From: Butyrivibrio sp. AE3004
GTDB lineage: Bacteria > Bacillota > Clostridia > Lachnospirales > Lachnospiraceae
Length of the DNA: 64,000 bases
Assembly (NCBI RefSeq): GCF_000703165.1
Contig: NZ_JNLQ01000001.1
Span: forward strand, 366,543-430,542
Direction of reading: 5' to 3'
How positions within the stretch are numbered: position 1 is the first letter of the stretch; each line of letters starts with the position of its first letter. Under the pieces are notes generated by a model. That model saw only the letters and a program-made list of their open reading frames with translations, made no database searches and was not told the origin of the DNA. The position numbers were made by a program, and so were the translations under genes. Below, piece after piece: positions 56,123 through 64,000 of the stretch.

Positions 56123-57514
56123 ATGGAAATTGAAAAGTTTCGGTTTTGGCAGATATGTATCTGTATGCTTTGTATTACTACACTTTTATTGTCAGGTTGT
56201 GCGGAAGTGCCAGATAATAATGATTTAAGTAAGGATGCCTTATTCGAACCTGTTGGAAGTGAACTTGATGAGAGCGTGGATGATGGTGATAGCAGAGTGG
56301 AAGCTGAAGATGTTACCGTTAGTGGTACGTCATTACCAGAAGTTGATAGTGTTGTAGCTGAAGATAGTTTAGACAACGATGATGTGGCTTCATTTGAGAA
56401 ACGAGATGAAGATAAGTCTTTAGAAATCATTGATGAAAGCGATAATGGATTAGATATATCCTACACCAGGAATCCTGAAGAAGTACTTGCGTCTATGTCC
56501 TTAAAACAGAAGGTTGCACAGCTTTTTTTTGTAACCCCGGAGGGGTTGACTGGCTATCAGGAGGTTACTGTTTTTGGAGAGACTTCAAAGGAAAAATATG
56601 ATGAAATTCCTGTTGGTGGACTTATATATATGGCAGGGAATCTTAAGAATCCCGTTCAGACAAAAGAAATGCTGAATGATACTCAGGATTATGTGACTAA
56701 AAGCACTGGAATTCCAATTTTTCTAGGACTCGATGAGGAAGGTGGAAGGGTTCTGCGTGTAGGAAGTAATCCGGCTTTCGGAGTAAAAAAAATAGACACA
56801 ATGTATGAAGTAGCTGCTAGTGGTGCAGAAAGCGTGAAGGAGTCGGCTTCATATATCGGAAATTACCTTGCTGATCTGGGATTTAATACTGATTTTGCTC
56901 CGGATGCGGATATTCTTACCAATAAGGAAAATACTGTAATAGGTGACAGGGCTTTCAGTTCAGATCCGAAAGAGGTATCGGTTATGGCGAAAACCTATGC
57001 CGAGGGTTTGCACGATGCGGGTATTTTTTCCTGCTACAAGCATTTTCCTGGACATGGAGATACTAAGGAGGATTCCCATGAAGGGTATGCTTATTCTTAT
57101 AAAACCATGGAGGAACTTGATGAGTGTGAGCTAATCCCATTCTCTGCTGGCATAAACGGATATGCTGATTTTGTGATGGTTGCGCATATATCACTTCCTG
57201 AAGTATTAGGAAACAATACGCCATCTACTCTCAGTTCTGAAATTGTGACAGATCTACTCAGAAAAGAGATGGGATATGAAGGAATCATAATTACTGATTC
57301 TTTGGGGATGGGTGCAATAAGTGATCATTATACAGCAGGGGAGTCATCAGTGCTTGCATTGGAGGCGGGCTGTGACATGCTCTTGATGGGTGGTGATCTG
57401 AACTCGTCTTATAAGGCTGTTCTTACCGCAGTTATGGATGGAAGAATCACAGAGAAGAGGATTGACGAGTCGGTACTGAGGATTCTCAGGGTGAAGTTTT
57501 CCGAAAAAAAATAA
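56123..57514 (+). CDS. Glycoside hydrolase family 3 lipoprotein (NagZ-like)
   Basis: A 463-aa lipoprotein with lipobox LLLSGC near residue 25 and an acidic Ser/Asp/Val linker to about residue 110. The GH3 domain shows MSLKQKVAQLFFV, FLGLDEEGGRV, the NagZ signature KHFPGHGDTKEDSHEGY (His-Asp dyad loop), and the nucleophile region GIIITDSLGMGAISDH. This subgroup releases N-acetylglucosamine from muropeptides or glycans. I chose ATG 56123; the longer frame from 56051 lacks a lipoprotein signal at its start. No strong ribosome site is seen. Its place at the end of the kinase cluster hints at a cell-wall link. Confidence 0.87.
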   Translation: MEIEKFRFWQICICMLCITTLLLSGCAEVPDNNDLSKDALFEPVGSELDESVDDGDSRVEAEDVTVSGTSLPEVDSVVAEDSLDNDDVASFEKRDEDKSLEIIDESDNGLDISYTRNPEEVLASMSLKQKVAQLFFVTPEGLTGYQEVTVFGETSKEKYDEIPVGGLIYMAGNLKNPVQTKEMLNDTQDYVTKSTGIPIFLGLDEEGGRVLRVGSNPAFGVKKIDTMYEVAASGAESVKESASYIGNYLADLGFNTDFAPDADILTNKENTVIGDRAFSSDPKEVSVMAKTYAEGLHDAGIFSCYKHFPGHGDTKEDSHEGYAYSYKTMEELDECELIPFSAGINGYADFVMVAHISLPEVLGNNTPSTLSSEIVTDLLRKEMGYEGIIITDSLGMGAISDHYTAGESSVLALEAGCDMLLMGGDLNSSYKAVLTAVMDGRITEKRIDESVLRILRVKFSEKK

Positions 57515-57710
57515 GTCTTCAGACGTTGGTGATTTATCTAATAGTGAACCATCATCTGATGAAGAACCATTGTCTTACAATAATGAAAAAAGCATGACAG
57601 TAAAAGGATTATTCACCAGAGATGCATTCAAATAAATAGATGTATATGGCAATGAATATATTTCGACGGTTGATAGTTGCGTTTCGTTGATAGAGTATGA
57701 TCTTGATTGT
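57515..57710 (+). pseudogene. Coding-like remnant after the GH3 gene
   Basis: Directly after the GH3 stop another frame reads SSDVGDLSNSEPSSDEEPL and later TVKGLFTRDAFK, stop, IDVYGNEYISTVDSCVSLIE, before further stops. The acidic Ser-rich start resembles the lipoprotein linkers of neighbours. I infer the decayed middle of a lost lipoprotein gene. The rest up to 57910 holds no recognised feature apart from a weak ribosome site for the next gene. Confidence 0.4.
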
Positions 57711-57910
57711 TGAGCATAGCGGAGATTATCTTAAGAATTCAGATGGTATTTTATGAACAGACTATTTAAGAACTTCCGCAGACACCCTATGAAATAAATT
57801 TCTGGCAATACTCAAGCGAAGCCAAAATTGGCGGTGTCTTATGACGGGTGGATGTGAATGTGCAGATGATACAGAAATAGTAGGTATATCCTCAGAAAGG
57901 ATAGAAAAAT

Positions 57911-59260
57911 ATGCAATGTATTTACTGCGGAAAAGAAATCAGTGACAATTCAAAATTTTGTACTAAGTGCGGAAAAGAGCTAAAGCCTAAAACTCGGGTG
58001 TGGCCAAATGCATCTGATGAAAAAACGGCTAACACTCAAATGGGACAATACTCTGCCGGTATGGGAACAAATCCTATACCCGACTTAAATTCTATGCAAG
58101 GTTCTCAAAGGGTTCAGAATCAGATTCAATCAAAAATGATAATAGCCATAGGAATAGGTACTGCCCTGTTAATAGCCCTTATTTTGGCAGTGATAGTAAG
58201 TGGGAGCAGGAGAAATGCAAATAAGGCAGTGCTGACGCAGGATGATACTGCTCTTATGACAGAAGAAAACATTAAGGATTCTATGGCAGATGGGAATATA
58301 AAGGATTCTGTAGTAACAGAGAATTCTGTTGTGAATGAAAATGATGCCGATGCAGCACCGGTAGAACAGTCTACTTCCAAACAGAGTGAGGATGAAAGCA
58401 AGTCAGAAGATTTCGGTAAAGGTGTAGCCGTGGAGCAGGAACTTGTTAGCAGTAATGATAGTTCAGAGTTTAAAATCAGTTACATTAGCATAATTGAGAA
58501 TGAATATCAGAAATATCTTGCGGGGGCACCTGATGACTACGAGTACAACATGGAAACCATTGATGGCTATTGTTTATATGATATAGACAAGGATGGCATT
58601 CCCGAGCTCTTTATCAGATATGGACATGATGAGGCGTCATATCACGGCGTAGTGTATACATATAGGGATGGAGCATTAAAAGTGGTAGAGAACAGTCTTC
58701 CACTCGGGCATACCTATCTTGAATCAGATCCGGGAGAAAATGGTGTGCTTTTATGTTTTGGACATATGGGATATGGAGGTATCACCAGAGCTGTGCTAAA
58801 AGGTGAGATGCTTGAATATGAGGAGCTGCTAAATGAGGATTTAAATGAAAAGATTGAAAAGGGAGAGGATGTTTCATACACAGAACCAGATGAACTAGTT
58901 CCTGGAGCGTATTATCTAGAGGAGTATAGCGCTGATAACATTTTACCCATAAAAATATATTCTGAATCATCGAATGAATTATCATTGTCTACTGGTGAAG
59001 ATTTTCCTTTTTATGGTGTCTATGTTGCTGCATTCAATGATATTGAAAAAGCACAAGTGGTTATGAATGAGCTGCTATCTATTGGTTTTGACTCCTGCAT
59101 TGTGGTTTCTTCTAAATGGGACAATCTAAATTCGGATACATATTATTGTGTGGCTGCTGGAAAATGTTTATATGAGTCTGATGCTAATGAACTTTTGAAA
59201 AGGGTTAGGGCATCAGGATATTCGGATGCATATGTAAAGTACTCGGGAGAACTTAGATAA
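57911..59260 (+). CDS. Zinc-ribbon membrane protein with SPOR-like C-terminal domain
   Basis: A 449-aa protein. A zinc ribbon (MQCIYCGKEI, KFCTKCGKEL) precedes a linker and one membrane helix (about 75-97, IIAIGIGTALLIALILAVIV). Outside come an acidic stalk, a domain with the calcium-loop-like YDIDKDGIPELFIRYG, and a SPOR-like module at the end (YGVYVAAFNDIEKAQVV, YYCVAAGKCLYES, YSDAYVKYSG). SPOR domains bind glycan strands stripped of stem peptides at sites of cell division. The topology matches that of the cluster kinases without the kinase domain. It overlaps the next gene by 1 nt (TAATG). Confidence 0.82.
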   Translation: MQCIYCGKEISDNSKFCTKCGKELKPKTRVWPNASDEKTANTQMGQYSAGMGTNPIPDLNSMQGSQRVQNQIQSKMIIAIGIGTALLIALILAVIVSGSRRNANKAVLTQDDTALMTEENIKDSMADGNIKDSVVTENSVVNENDADAAPVEQSTSKQSEDESKSEDFGKGVAVEQELVSSNDSSEFKISYISIIENEYQKYLAGAPDDYEYNMETIDGYCLYDIDKDGIPELFIRYGHDEASYHGVVYTYRDGALKVVENSLPLGHTYLESDPGENGVLLCFGHMGYGGITRAVLKGEMLEYEELLNEDLNEKIEKGEDVSYTEPDELVPGAYYLEEYSADNILPIKIYSESSNELSLSTGEDFPFYGVYVAAFNDIEKAQVVMNELLSIGFDSCIVVSSKWDNLNSDTYYCVAAGKCLYESDANELLKRVRASGYSDAYVKYSGELR

Positions 59261-60150
59261 TGAAAATATGGGCGTCAATAATATTTGCATATAGCATGTT
59301 TTTCTTATGTCTTACTGCCGGATGTAGTAAAAAAGCAGTTTCTGAGAGTGTAGAATCAGTTCCTGTTGATGAAGATATTAGCGATTTGTCTTCAGAGAAC
59401 GAGGATAGTTCAAAAATATATGAGATAGAGATTTCTGATGACGACGATGGCAAATTGGATTCAGATGATTTGCAGATGCGCTATGAACAGATGGGATGGA
59501 AGAAAAATTATAAACAAATTGTGGAGGAAAATGAAAAGAGTTGGGCGGATTATTATAGTGAAAACGAAAACATTCCTTTCGAGTGGCACTGTTATTCTCT
59601 GATATATATAAATGATGATGGTGTTCCGGAATTATTTGTTGGGCTGCCTATGGGGGAGAAAGTCATTTATTCAATTTCAGAGAGGAACGAATTAATTGAT
59701 TTGCAATTACCATCATTAAATGGTGGGATTGAAGGAGTAGGTTATATTAATAAGGGGAATATGATGCTGGATGGTCATAGTTCGGTGGGGCATCCTTGTG
59801 AGTATATAATTAGCATTGAGCAAAATGATTTTAAATGGGTAACATGGCTATCAGCTTCATATATAGATGAAAATGGCAATGGAAGAATAGATGATACAGA
59901 GAATGTCTGGTACCCATATCCTGTAGGTAATAATTATGACGAAGCATATGCAGATGCTAATTGGAATGATTGTTGGGTGCGTTTGAAAAATGAAAGTGAT
60001 AGTTCAGATGTAATACAAGGTATAAAGGCATGTGACATAGATGGCCAAGTATTAGACAATAATCCATTACTTTGGGAGTCAGAGATGTTTAGGGATTACT
60101 ATGAGTCCGCTGTTAGTGTTGATGAAATAATGGGAATTCTTTCAAATTGA
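59260..60150 (+). CDS. Lipoprotein with Asp-rich loop, related to preceding gene's middle domain
   Basis: A 296-aa lipoprotein with lipobox LTAGC near residue 22. The mature protein has an acidic start, then a ~200-aa domain with YSLIYINDDGVPELFVGLP, similar in pattern to YDIDKDGIPELFIRYG of the preceding protein, and a second Asp-rich loop (DENGNGRIDDTENVW). Both suggest calcium-binding loops. It is translationally coupled to the SPOR-domain gene, so the two products may work together at the cell surface. I recognise no enzyme motif. Confidence 0.78.
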   Translation: MKIWASIIFAYSMFFLCLTAGCSKKAVSESVESVPVDEDISDLSSENEDSSKIYEIEISDDDDGKLDSDDLQMRYEQMGWKKNYKQIVEENEKSWADYYSENENIPFEWHCYSLIYINDDGVPELFVGLPMGEKVIYSISERNELIDLQLPSLNGGIEGVGYINKGNMMLDGHSSVGHPCEYIISIEQNDFKWVTWLSASYIDENGNGRIDDTENVWYPYPVGNNYDEAYADANWNDCWVRLKNESDSSDVIQGIKACDIDGQVLDNNPLLWESEMFRDYYESAVSVDEIMGILSN

Positions 60151-60280
60151 TATGATAATGGAATAGATTAGTCTGGTTCCGTTCAACAATGCAGAGCATG
60201 GCGTGATTAAGAATTGTTATTCACTAAAAAAATATATTGATAGTCGATGTACAAAGTTATAGTCCAAATGGAGCGGAACT

Positions 60281-60613
60281 AAACAGGTGAGAAACCTGAA
60301 AAGCTTCATGGAGTAGTGGGAAAGTTGGATGATATAATCAATTCCGTTAAGAAAAATGCGGGAGGTAACCAAGATTTTTATGAAAGAATGAGATAGACAA
60401 AGGCTGCATGATATAGAACTTACGGATGAGGTAACTAAACAAGTAACTAGAGAAGTTATGGACAATGCAACTATAGATTTCATTGTATCTATGCGTGAGG
60501 AAGGCATTTCCGGATGATAGAATCCGTTATCAGATTTCAAAGAAAGGTAATTATTTGGAAGAAGATATAGATAGGTTGTTTCACGAAGCAGATACCGCTG
60601 CTATAATGCCGTG
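60281..60613 (+). pseudogene. Truncated, frameshifted copy of the Rpn-like gene
   Basis: The DNA nearly matches the last third of the 39684-40685 gene, from GGTGAGAAACCTGAAAA to the stop. It differs by single-base insertions (GCGGGAGG for GCGGAGG near 60359-60365, TTCCGG for TTCGG near 60508-60514), a TGG-to-TGA change, and scattered substitutions. The N-terminal two thirds are missing. Confidence 0.85.
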
Positions 60614-60654
60614 AGGTAAGATAGTGTGAATGCTACAGCGAAAGGGGATTTGTA

Positions 60655-61900
60655 ATGTTAAGGAAAAACTAAAAGAGGTTTTGTACTGATACCTATCTGT
60701 GCGCTGGTTCTTGCAGTGGTTTCCTGTTCAAAGCAAACGCAGCCCAAAAGTCCAATAGAGGAAAAATTTATAACGGAAGGCGAAGATACAAAAACACAGG
60801 TGGAGTACAAGGAATACACCGGAAATCATAGTAATATGTTTTTATCGGAGGGAGATAAAATAGCTGTAATATCTCCTTCTTCACTTCCAAGCAGGGAGCA
60901 GACAGATTCAACCATAAAAAGGGCTTAAGGACTGGGGATTTGAACCTATAGAAAGGAAAACATGTATGTGATGATATGCGTACAATGGATGATATTCTGG
61001 AAGACCTGGAATGGGCACTTGAAGATCCGGATATAAAAGCAATCTTTTGTGTTCGTGGAGGGTATGGTGCTTCTGAAGTTGCAGATGCTCTGCCGAAGGA
61101 TATTATCAGCTCATCAGAAAAGCTTATAATTGGTTACAGCGATATAACAGTTTACCATTCTGCATGGACTTATAACGGCCTTCCGTCAATACTTGGCTGC
61201 ATGAGCGGAACATTTAACGGCCTTCCTGAGGATTGCGTGGAAGCTGACGAAAAGATATTAAAAGGGAAAATGCCGTCATATACATGTACAGGCTCCGGAG
61301 TGGGAAAGGAAGGAGAGGCAGAAGGGATACTTATAGGAGGAAATCTGTCCACTTTTACAGCTGTGATAAATTCAGCTTATGACTGCACAAAGACGGGAAA
61401 ACCATATATTCTTTTCTTTGAGGATATTGGTGAGGATCTGCAGCATATACATAGGTACCTTACCATATTGAAGCATGCAGGTGTTCTCGACGGTGCTTCG
61501 GGCAATTGTTTTTTGGTGAATGGACAGAACTTCCGGAAGATCTGGTGGACTACCTTGGTAGAAACCGTGGTGGGAAGTTTGAATCAATTGCAGACATGAT
61601 TTCCAGGCAGTTCCTGTCAGATATTAATATCCCTGTGGCAATTTGGTTTTCCTGCAGGGCATGGTGATATTAATTATCCGCTCCTTATGGGAGAGAGTGC
61701 CAGATTCAAGAGTTGGTGCTGATGAGTTTACTCTTACCTGTGGGCAGGTAAATAATTACGGCATGCAGCTTAATTACGGTATCTATGAGTTAAAGCGTAT
61801 CGTGGTTAGCGTTACACAAAATAGCCTCAAGATTATTACAGCTGAATCCGCCTATATCAACAATATTGGGAATATAGGCAGAATACTTGGCATAAAATAA
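60655..61900 (+). pseudogene. LD-carboxypeptidase (S66/MccF-like) lipoprotein gene with several frame breaks
   Basis: Pieces in several frames read through as one lipoprotein: a signal peptide with LAVVSC lipobox, an acidic stalk, then the S66 peptidase: KIAVISPSSLPS, FCVRGGYGASEVAD, IIGYSDITVYHSAW, ILIGGNLSTF, ILFFEDIGEDLQHIHRYL and PAGHGDINYPLLMGE. Most breaks look like single added bases, many in homopolymers (for example AAAAAGGG near 60916 and ATTTGG near 61639), and removing them restores the family sequence. The gene may be intact in the organism. Such enzymes trim peptidoglycan tetrapeptides or cleave microcin-type substrates. Confidence 0.75.
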
Positions 61901-61901
61901 A

Positions 61902-62027
61902 CTGCCCTATATATGCATTTCACAGGATATAGGCAGAACTTCGATCATCAACTACTTATATAGCGGATAGTTTGATTTTTACTTTTAGCCTAGTTATCAC
62001 AAATTTAACTGCCACTATCGGTATCAT
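61902..62027 (+). repeat. Dispersed repeat, copy 2 (inverted relative to 4261-4396)
   Basis: Matches the minus strand of 4261-4396, including ATATAGGCAGAACTTCGA and TACTTTTAGCC. It starts just past the LD-carboxypeptidase stop with a CTGCC...GGCAG hairpin. Confidence 0.65.
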
Positions 62028-62070
62028 CCCATTTTACATTCAGTTGCACCTTCAAAATAAGCATTACAGT

Positions 62071-62120
62071 CCGCCTCACCTGCCCCCTACGGGGCACCCT
62101 CCCCCTCAAGGGGAGGGCTT
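62071..62120. repeat. GC-rich double-hairpin palindromic repeat
   Basis: TGCCCC-CTAC-GGGGCA (62081-62096) is followed at once by CCCTCCCC-CTCAA-GGGGAGGG (62097-62117). Its composition stands out sharply from the AT-rich flanks. Similar GC-rich palindromic repeats are scattered in intergenic DNA of many Clostridia. From 62121 to about 62200 nothing else is seen. Confidence 0.75.
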
Positions 62121-62199
62121 AGTGGCATTTACTGCCTAATGAAGTTTTAGAAGGAAAACTGAACACAAAATTATTAAGGTTCATATTCCTGAACGATAG

Positions 62200-63885
62200 T
62201 AAACAGCTCATTGTCAATTACTCCGATTGCGGCAAACATATCTTTTGGCTAGATAGTAATTCAGTAGCATCTTCTGACCATTCGGGATAGTCAGGACCTT
62301 TGAATTCTCTTCCAACAAGGTATTCCTGTTCAAGATTAAAGTTTTCTCCATCTTTAACAAATTTTTTGAAGGATTATTTCGCAATTTTCTTTGATCTTGA
62401 AGGGTTACCATTTCTTCAATAAGTTTTCTTATATCACCTTCGTTCAACATATTAACAACATTGTATTCCAGGGCATACTCTTCTTTCTCAAGAGCGTAAT
62501 ATGAGTCGTCATCGGCGCTTTTTACAAGGAAACCATTCAAAATCGTGTCTGCCAATAACGTCCTTTTTTGAATCTTCATCAGTTCCGTATTGGATCTCTT
62601 TGTTGACATCTTCCAAAAGAAATTACAGTAAAGGGTGTTCCGTTTATAGAGTAGATGATGTCGCTTTCTTTTAGCAATTATCAACATATTCTGCCTTGAT
62701 TCTTTCTTTGCGGTAAAGGTTGCCTGTAAGGGATGTCTCCGTCAAAACTTTTGACCTGCATATACAGGTTGTTGTCGTTGTCATAAATATTTGGCAGCAT
62801 CGAAGTTTCGGAATCTTCGTTACCAAGGCCATGAAATATATATTTTTTCGGTTTCCGGTTTATTATCTCCGGTAAAGGTTATCATCGGATAGGCACCGCT
62901 ATCCCAGCTGTATTTTGCTTCAGTTGTATCATCAGCTGATGCGAAGTGGAATACGATACCATCACCATTAAGCTCCATAGGTGAAGGGGAATACCGGAAA
63001 TGGCCCGTCGCTTGTTTCTGTAGAGCCTGAAGTTTTCACTATTAAATATATAGTAGTTTTAAAACGGTATACTGCTCATCCTCGTTATACGCTGCGTATA
63101 CAGCTCCTGAAAGGTTTGGAGTACCATCGGCCTGATACACCTGCCTTTTCGAAAACTCAATATTTTCGAATTAAGATATTCCTCACTCAGCCCTCGTCAT
63201 ATAAGGAAGAAATCTGAGGGTATATCGTGCCGGTTCCTTCCTTATAGTTATGATAATTTCCATCATCGGCGCTTAAATAATCAATATTTGCTCATCTGTA
63301 AATAACGAAATTTGCCGGTTTTCTTTGCTTACATATCCCTTTGTTACAGAATTGCGCATGGAAAGGGATAAGACCTATTGGTCATCTGCAAGAGGCGATA
63401 GGGTAAGCTGTAACACCGCTTTGAACAGTAGTAACTTTTTCAATGGAATCGCCCTTTTTATAAAAAATAAGTAGCTTCGTAAGTAGCCATATGACCTTCA
63501 AGATCATCAAAAATATAGCTTGTTACAAGAAGTGGCGTCTTCGCCTTCACAGATAGGAGCATAAGCGGTAGGACTGTCCAGCGTGGAGAGAGCTTATTAA
63601 CTCTTCAAAAGTAGTTGGTAAAGATTTTTCGTCGGAGCCTGTGGCTTTTGCCTGGTCATCGACAGATTCAGAGTTGTCTGTATTGTCAGTATTTTCTGCG
63701 CTGTCAGTATTTTCGGTGCTTTCAGTTTTATCTGCTACTTGTTCACCGTTTTCTGCAGCGTCTGCAGTAGTTTCTGTAGTGGTGTTATTTGCAGTGGTAT
63801 CTCCTGTACCGGTATTTCCGCACCCTGCAATGACTGATACTGTTAATGCTGTTGATAGCAATAAAGAAATGATCCTGGTCTTCAT
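62200..63885 (-). pseudogene. Lipoprotein gene broken by repeated frameshifts
   Basis: The intact N-terminal frame (63547-63885) gives a lipoprotein signal with lipobox VIAGC and a Thr/Asn/Glu/Ser linker. The sequence then continues in other frames: TLDSPTAYAPICEGEDA, then DDLEGHMATYEATYF, then KKGDSIEKVTTVQSG, and near the far end DDSYYALEKEEYALEY. Joined, they give a secreted protein of perhaps 550 aa with no family I recognise. Each break I examined looks like a single added base, several in T runs, so the damage may be sequence error. An AGGAGG-type site precedes ATG 63885. Downstream of it, 63886-64000 holds no gene. Confidence 0.65.
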
Positions 63886-64000
63886 AATTATCCTCCCATA
63901 ATAGATATTAGCAACTTTTGCTTTTGTTATCTGTTTAATATAGAAACAGATTAGTACTCAATCTGTCATATTTTTATCACATGCTGTCCAACAAATGTCT

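Noticed and set aside
63641..63901. 86-aa plus-strand frame rich in Ser/Val/Leu
   Set aside because: It is the antisense of the lipoprotein linker repeat and shows no independent coding signal.

Overview
The window looks like DNA from a low-GC, Gram-positive anaerobe of the Lachnospiraceae, most likely close to Butyrivibrio or Pseudobutyrivibrio. This is inferred from AT-rich intergenic DNA, strong AGGAGG-type ribosome sites, many Sec lipoproteins, a GH43 glycosidase, several c-di-GMP and chemotaxis proteins, and families typical of that group (SUV3-like helicase, SprT-like protein, Rpn/PD-(D/E)XK transposase-like proteins). No rRNA, tRNA or CRISPR array was seen. A parA gene and the start of a parB-like gene beside about 1 kb of almost pure A/T at the left edge suggest a replication or partition region, either of the chromosome or of a secondary replicon.

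Layout. 0-3 kb: parB-like start, parA, AT-rich tract with TGTGA/TCACA palindromes, SprT-like protein. 3-9 kb: remnants of an acyl-CoA ligase/condensation/HATPase locus, interrupted by a hypothetical gene and a histidine acid phosphatase lipoprotein. 9-25 kb: signalling and metabolism: an HD-kinase fusion, a hybrid GGDEF-EAL protein, GH43, a small-molecule kinase, a Cache-GGDEF protein, a stand-alone FakA-type domain, a CheY-like protein, a REC-HPt-REC-REC protein, and a chemoreceptor next to a solute-binding lipoprotein. 25-34 kb: SUV3-like helicase, an iron/cobalamin-type ABC importer, a Gfo/Idh/MocA oxidoreductase, a VWA lipoprotein and a DUF2798-like membrane protein. 34-41 kb: surface and secreted proteins (CAP-Fn3, Big2) and a leader with thirteen GACA units upstream of a terminator. 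41-45 kb: an IS110-family element, then YitT-like, esterase and TSUP-permease genes.

45.6-60 kb is the most distinctive region: one long plus-strand cluster with three Ser/Thr kinases, two PP2C phosphatases, four FHA-domain proteins (one also a kinase, one also a VWA protein), then a GH3 lipoprotein, a SPOR-domain membrane protein and a small lipoprotein. Phosphothreonine writers, erasers and readers sit beside membrane anchors and probable cell-wall-facing domains (YARHG, C-type-lectin-like, SPOR, NagZ-like GH3), so I read it as an envelope-sensing phospho-signalling system. Its target is unknown.

60-64 kb is disrupted: a truncated Rpn copy, an LD-carboxypeptidase gene and a minus-strand lipoprotein gene, the last two broken repeatedly by what look like single-base insertions, many in homopolymers. 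That pattern may be sequence error as much as decay.
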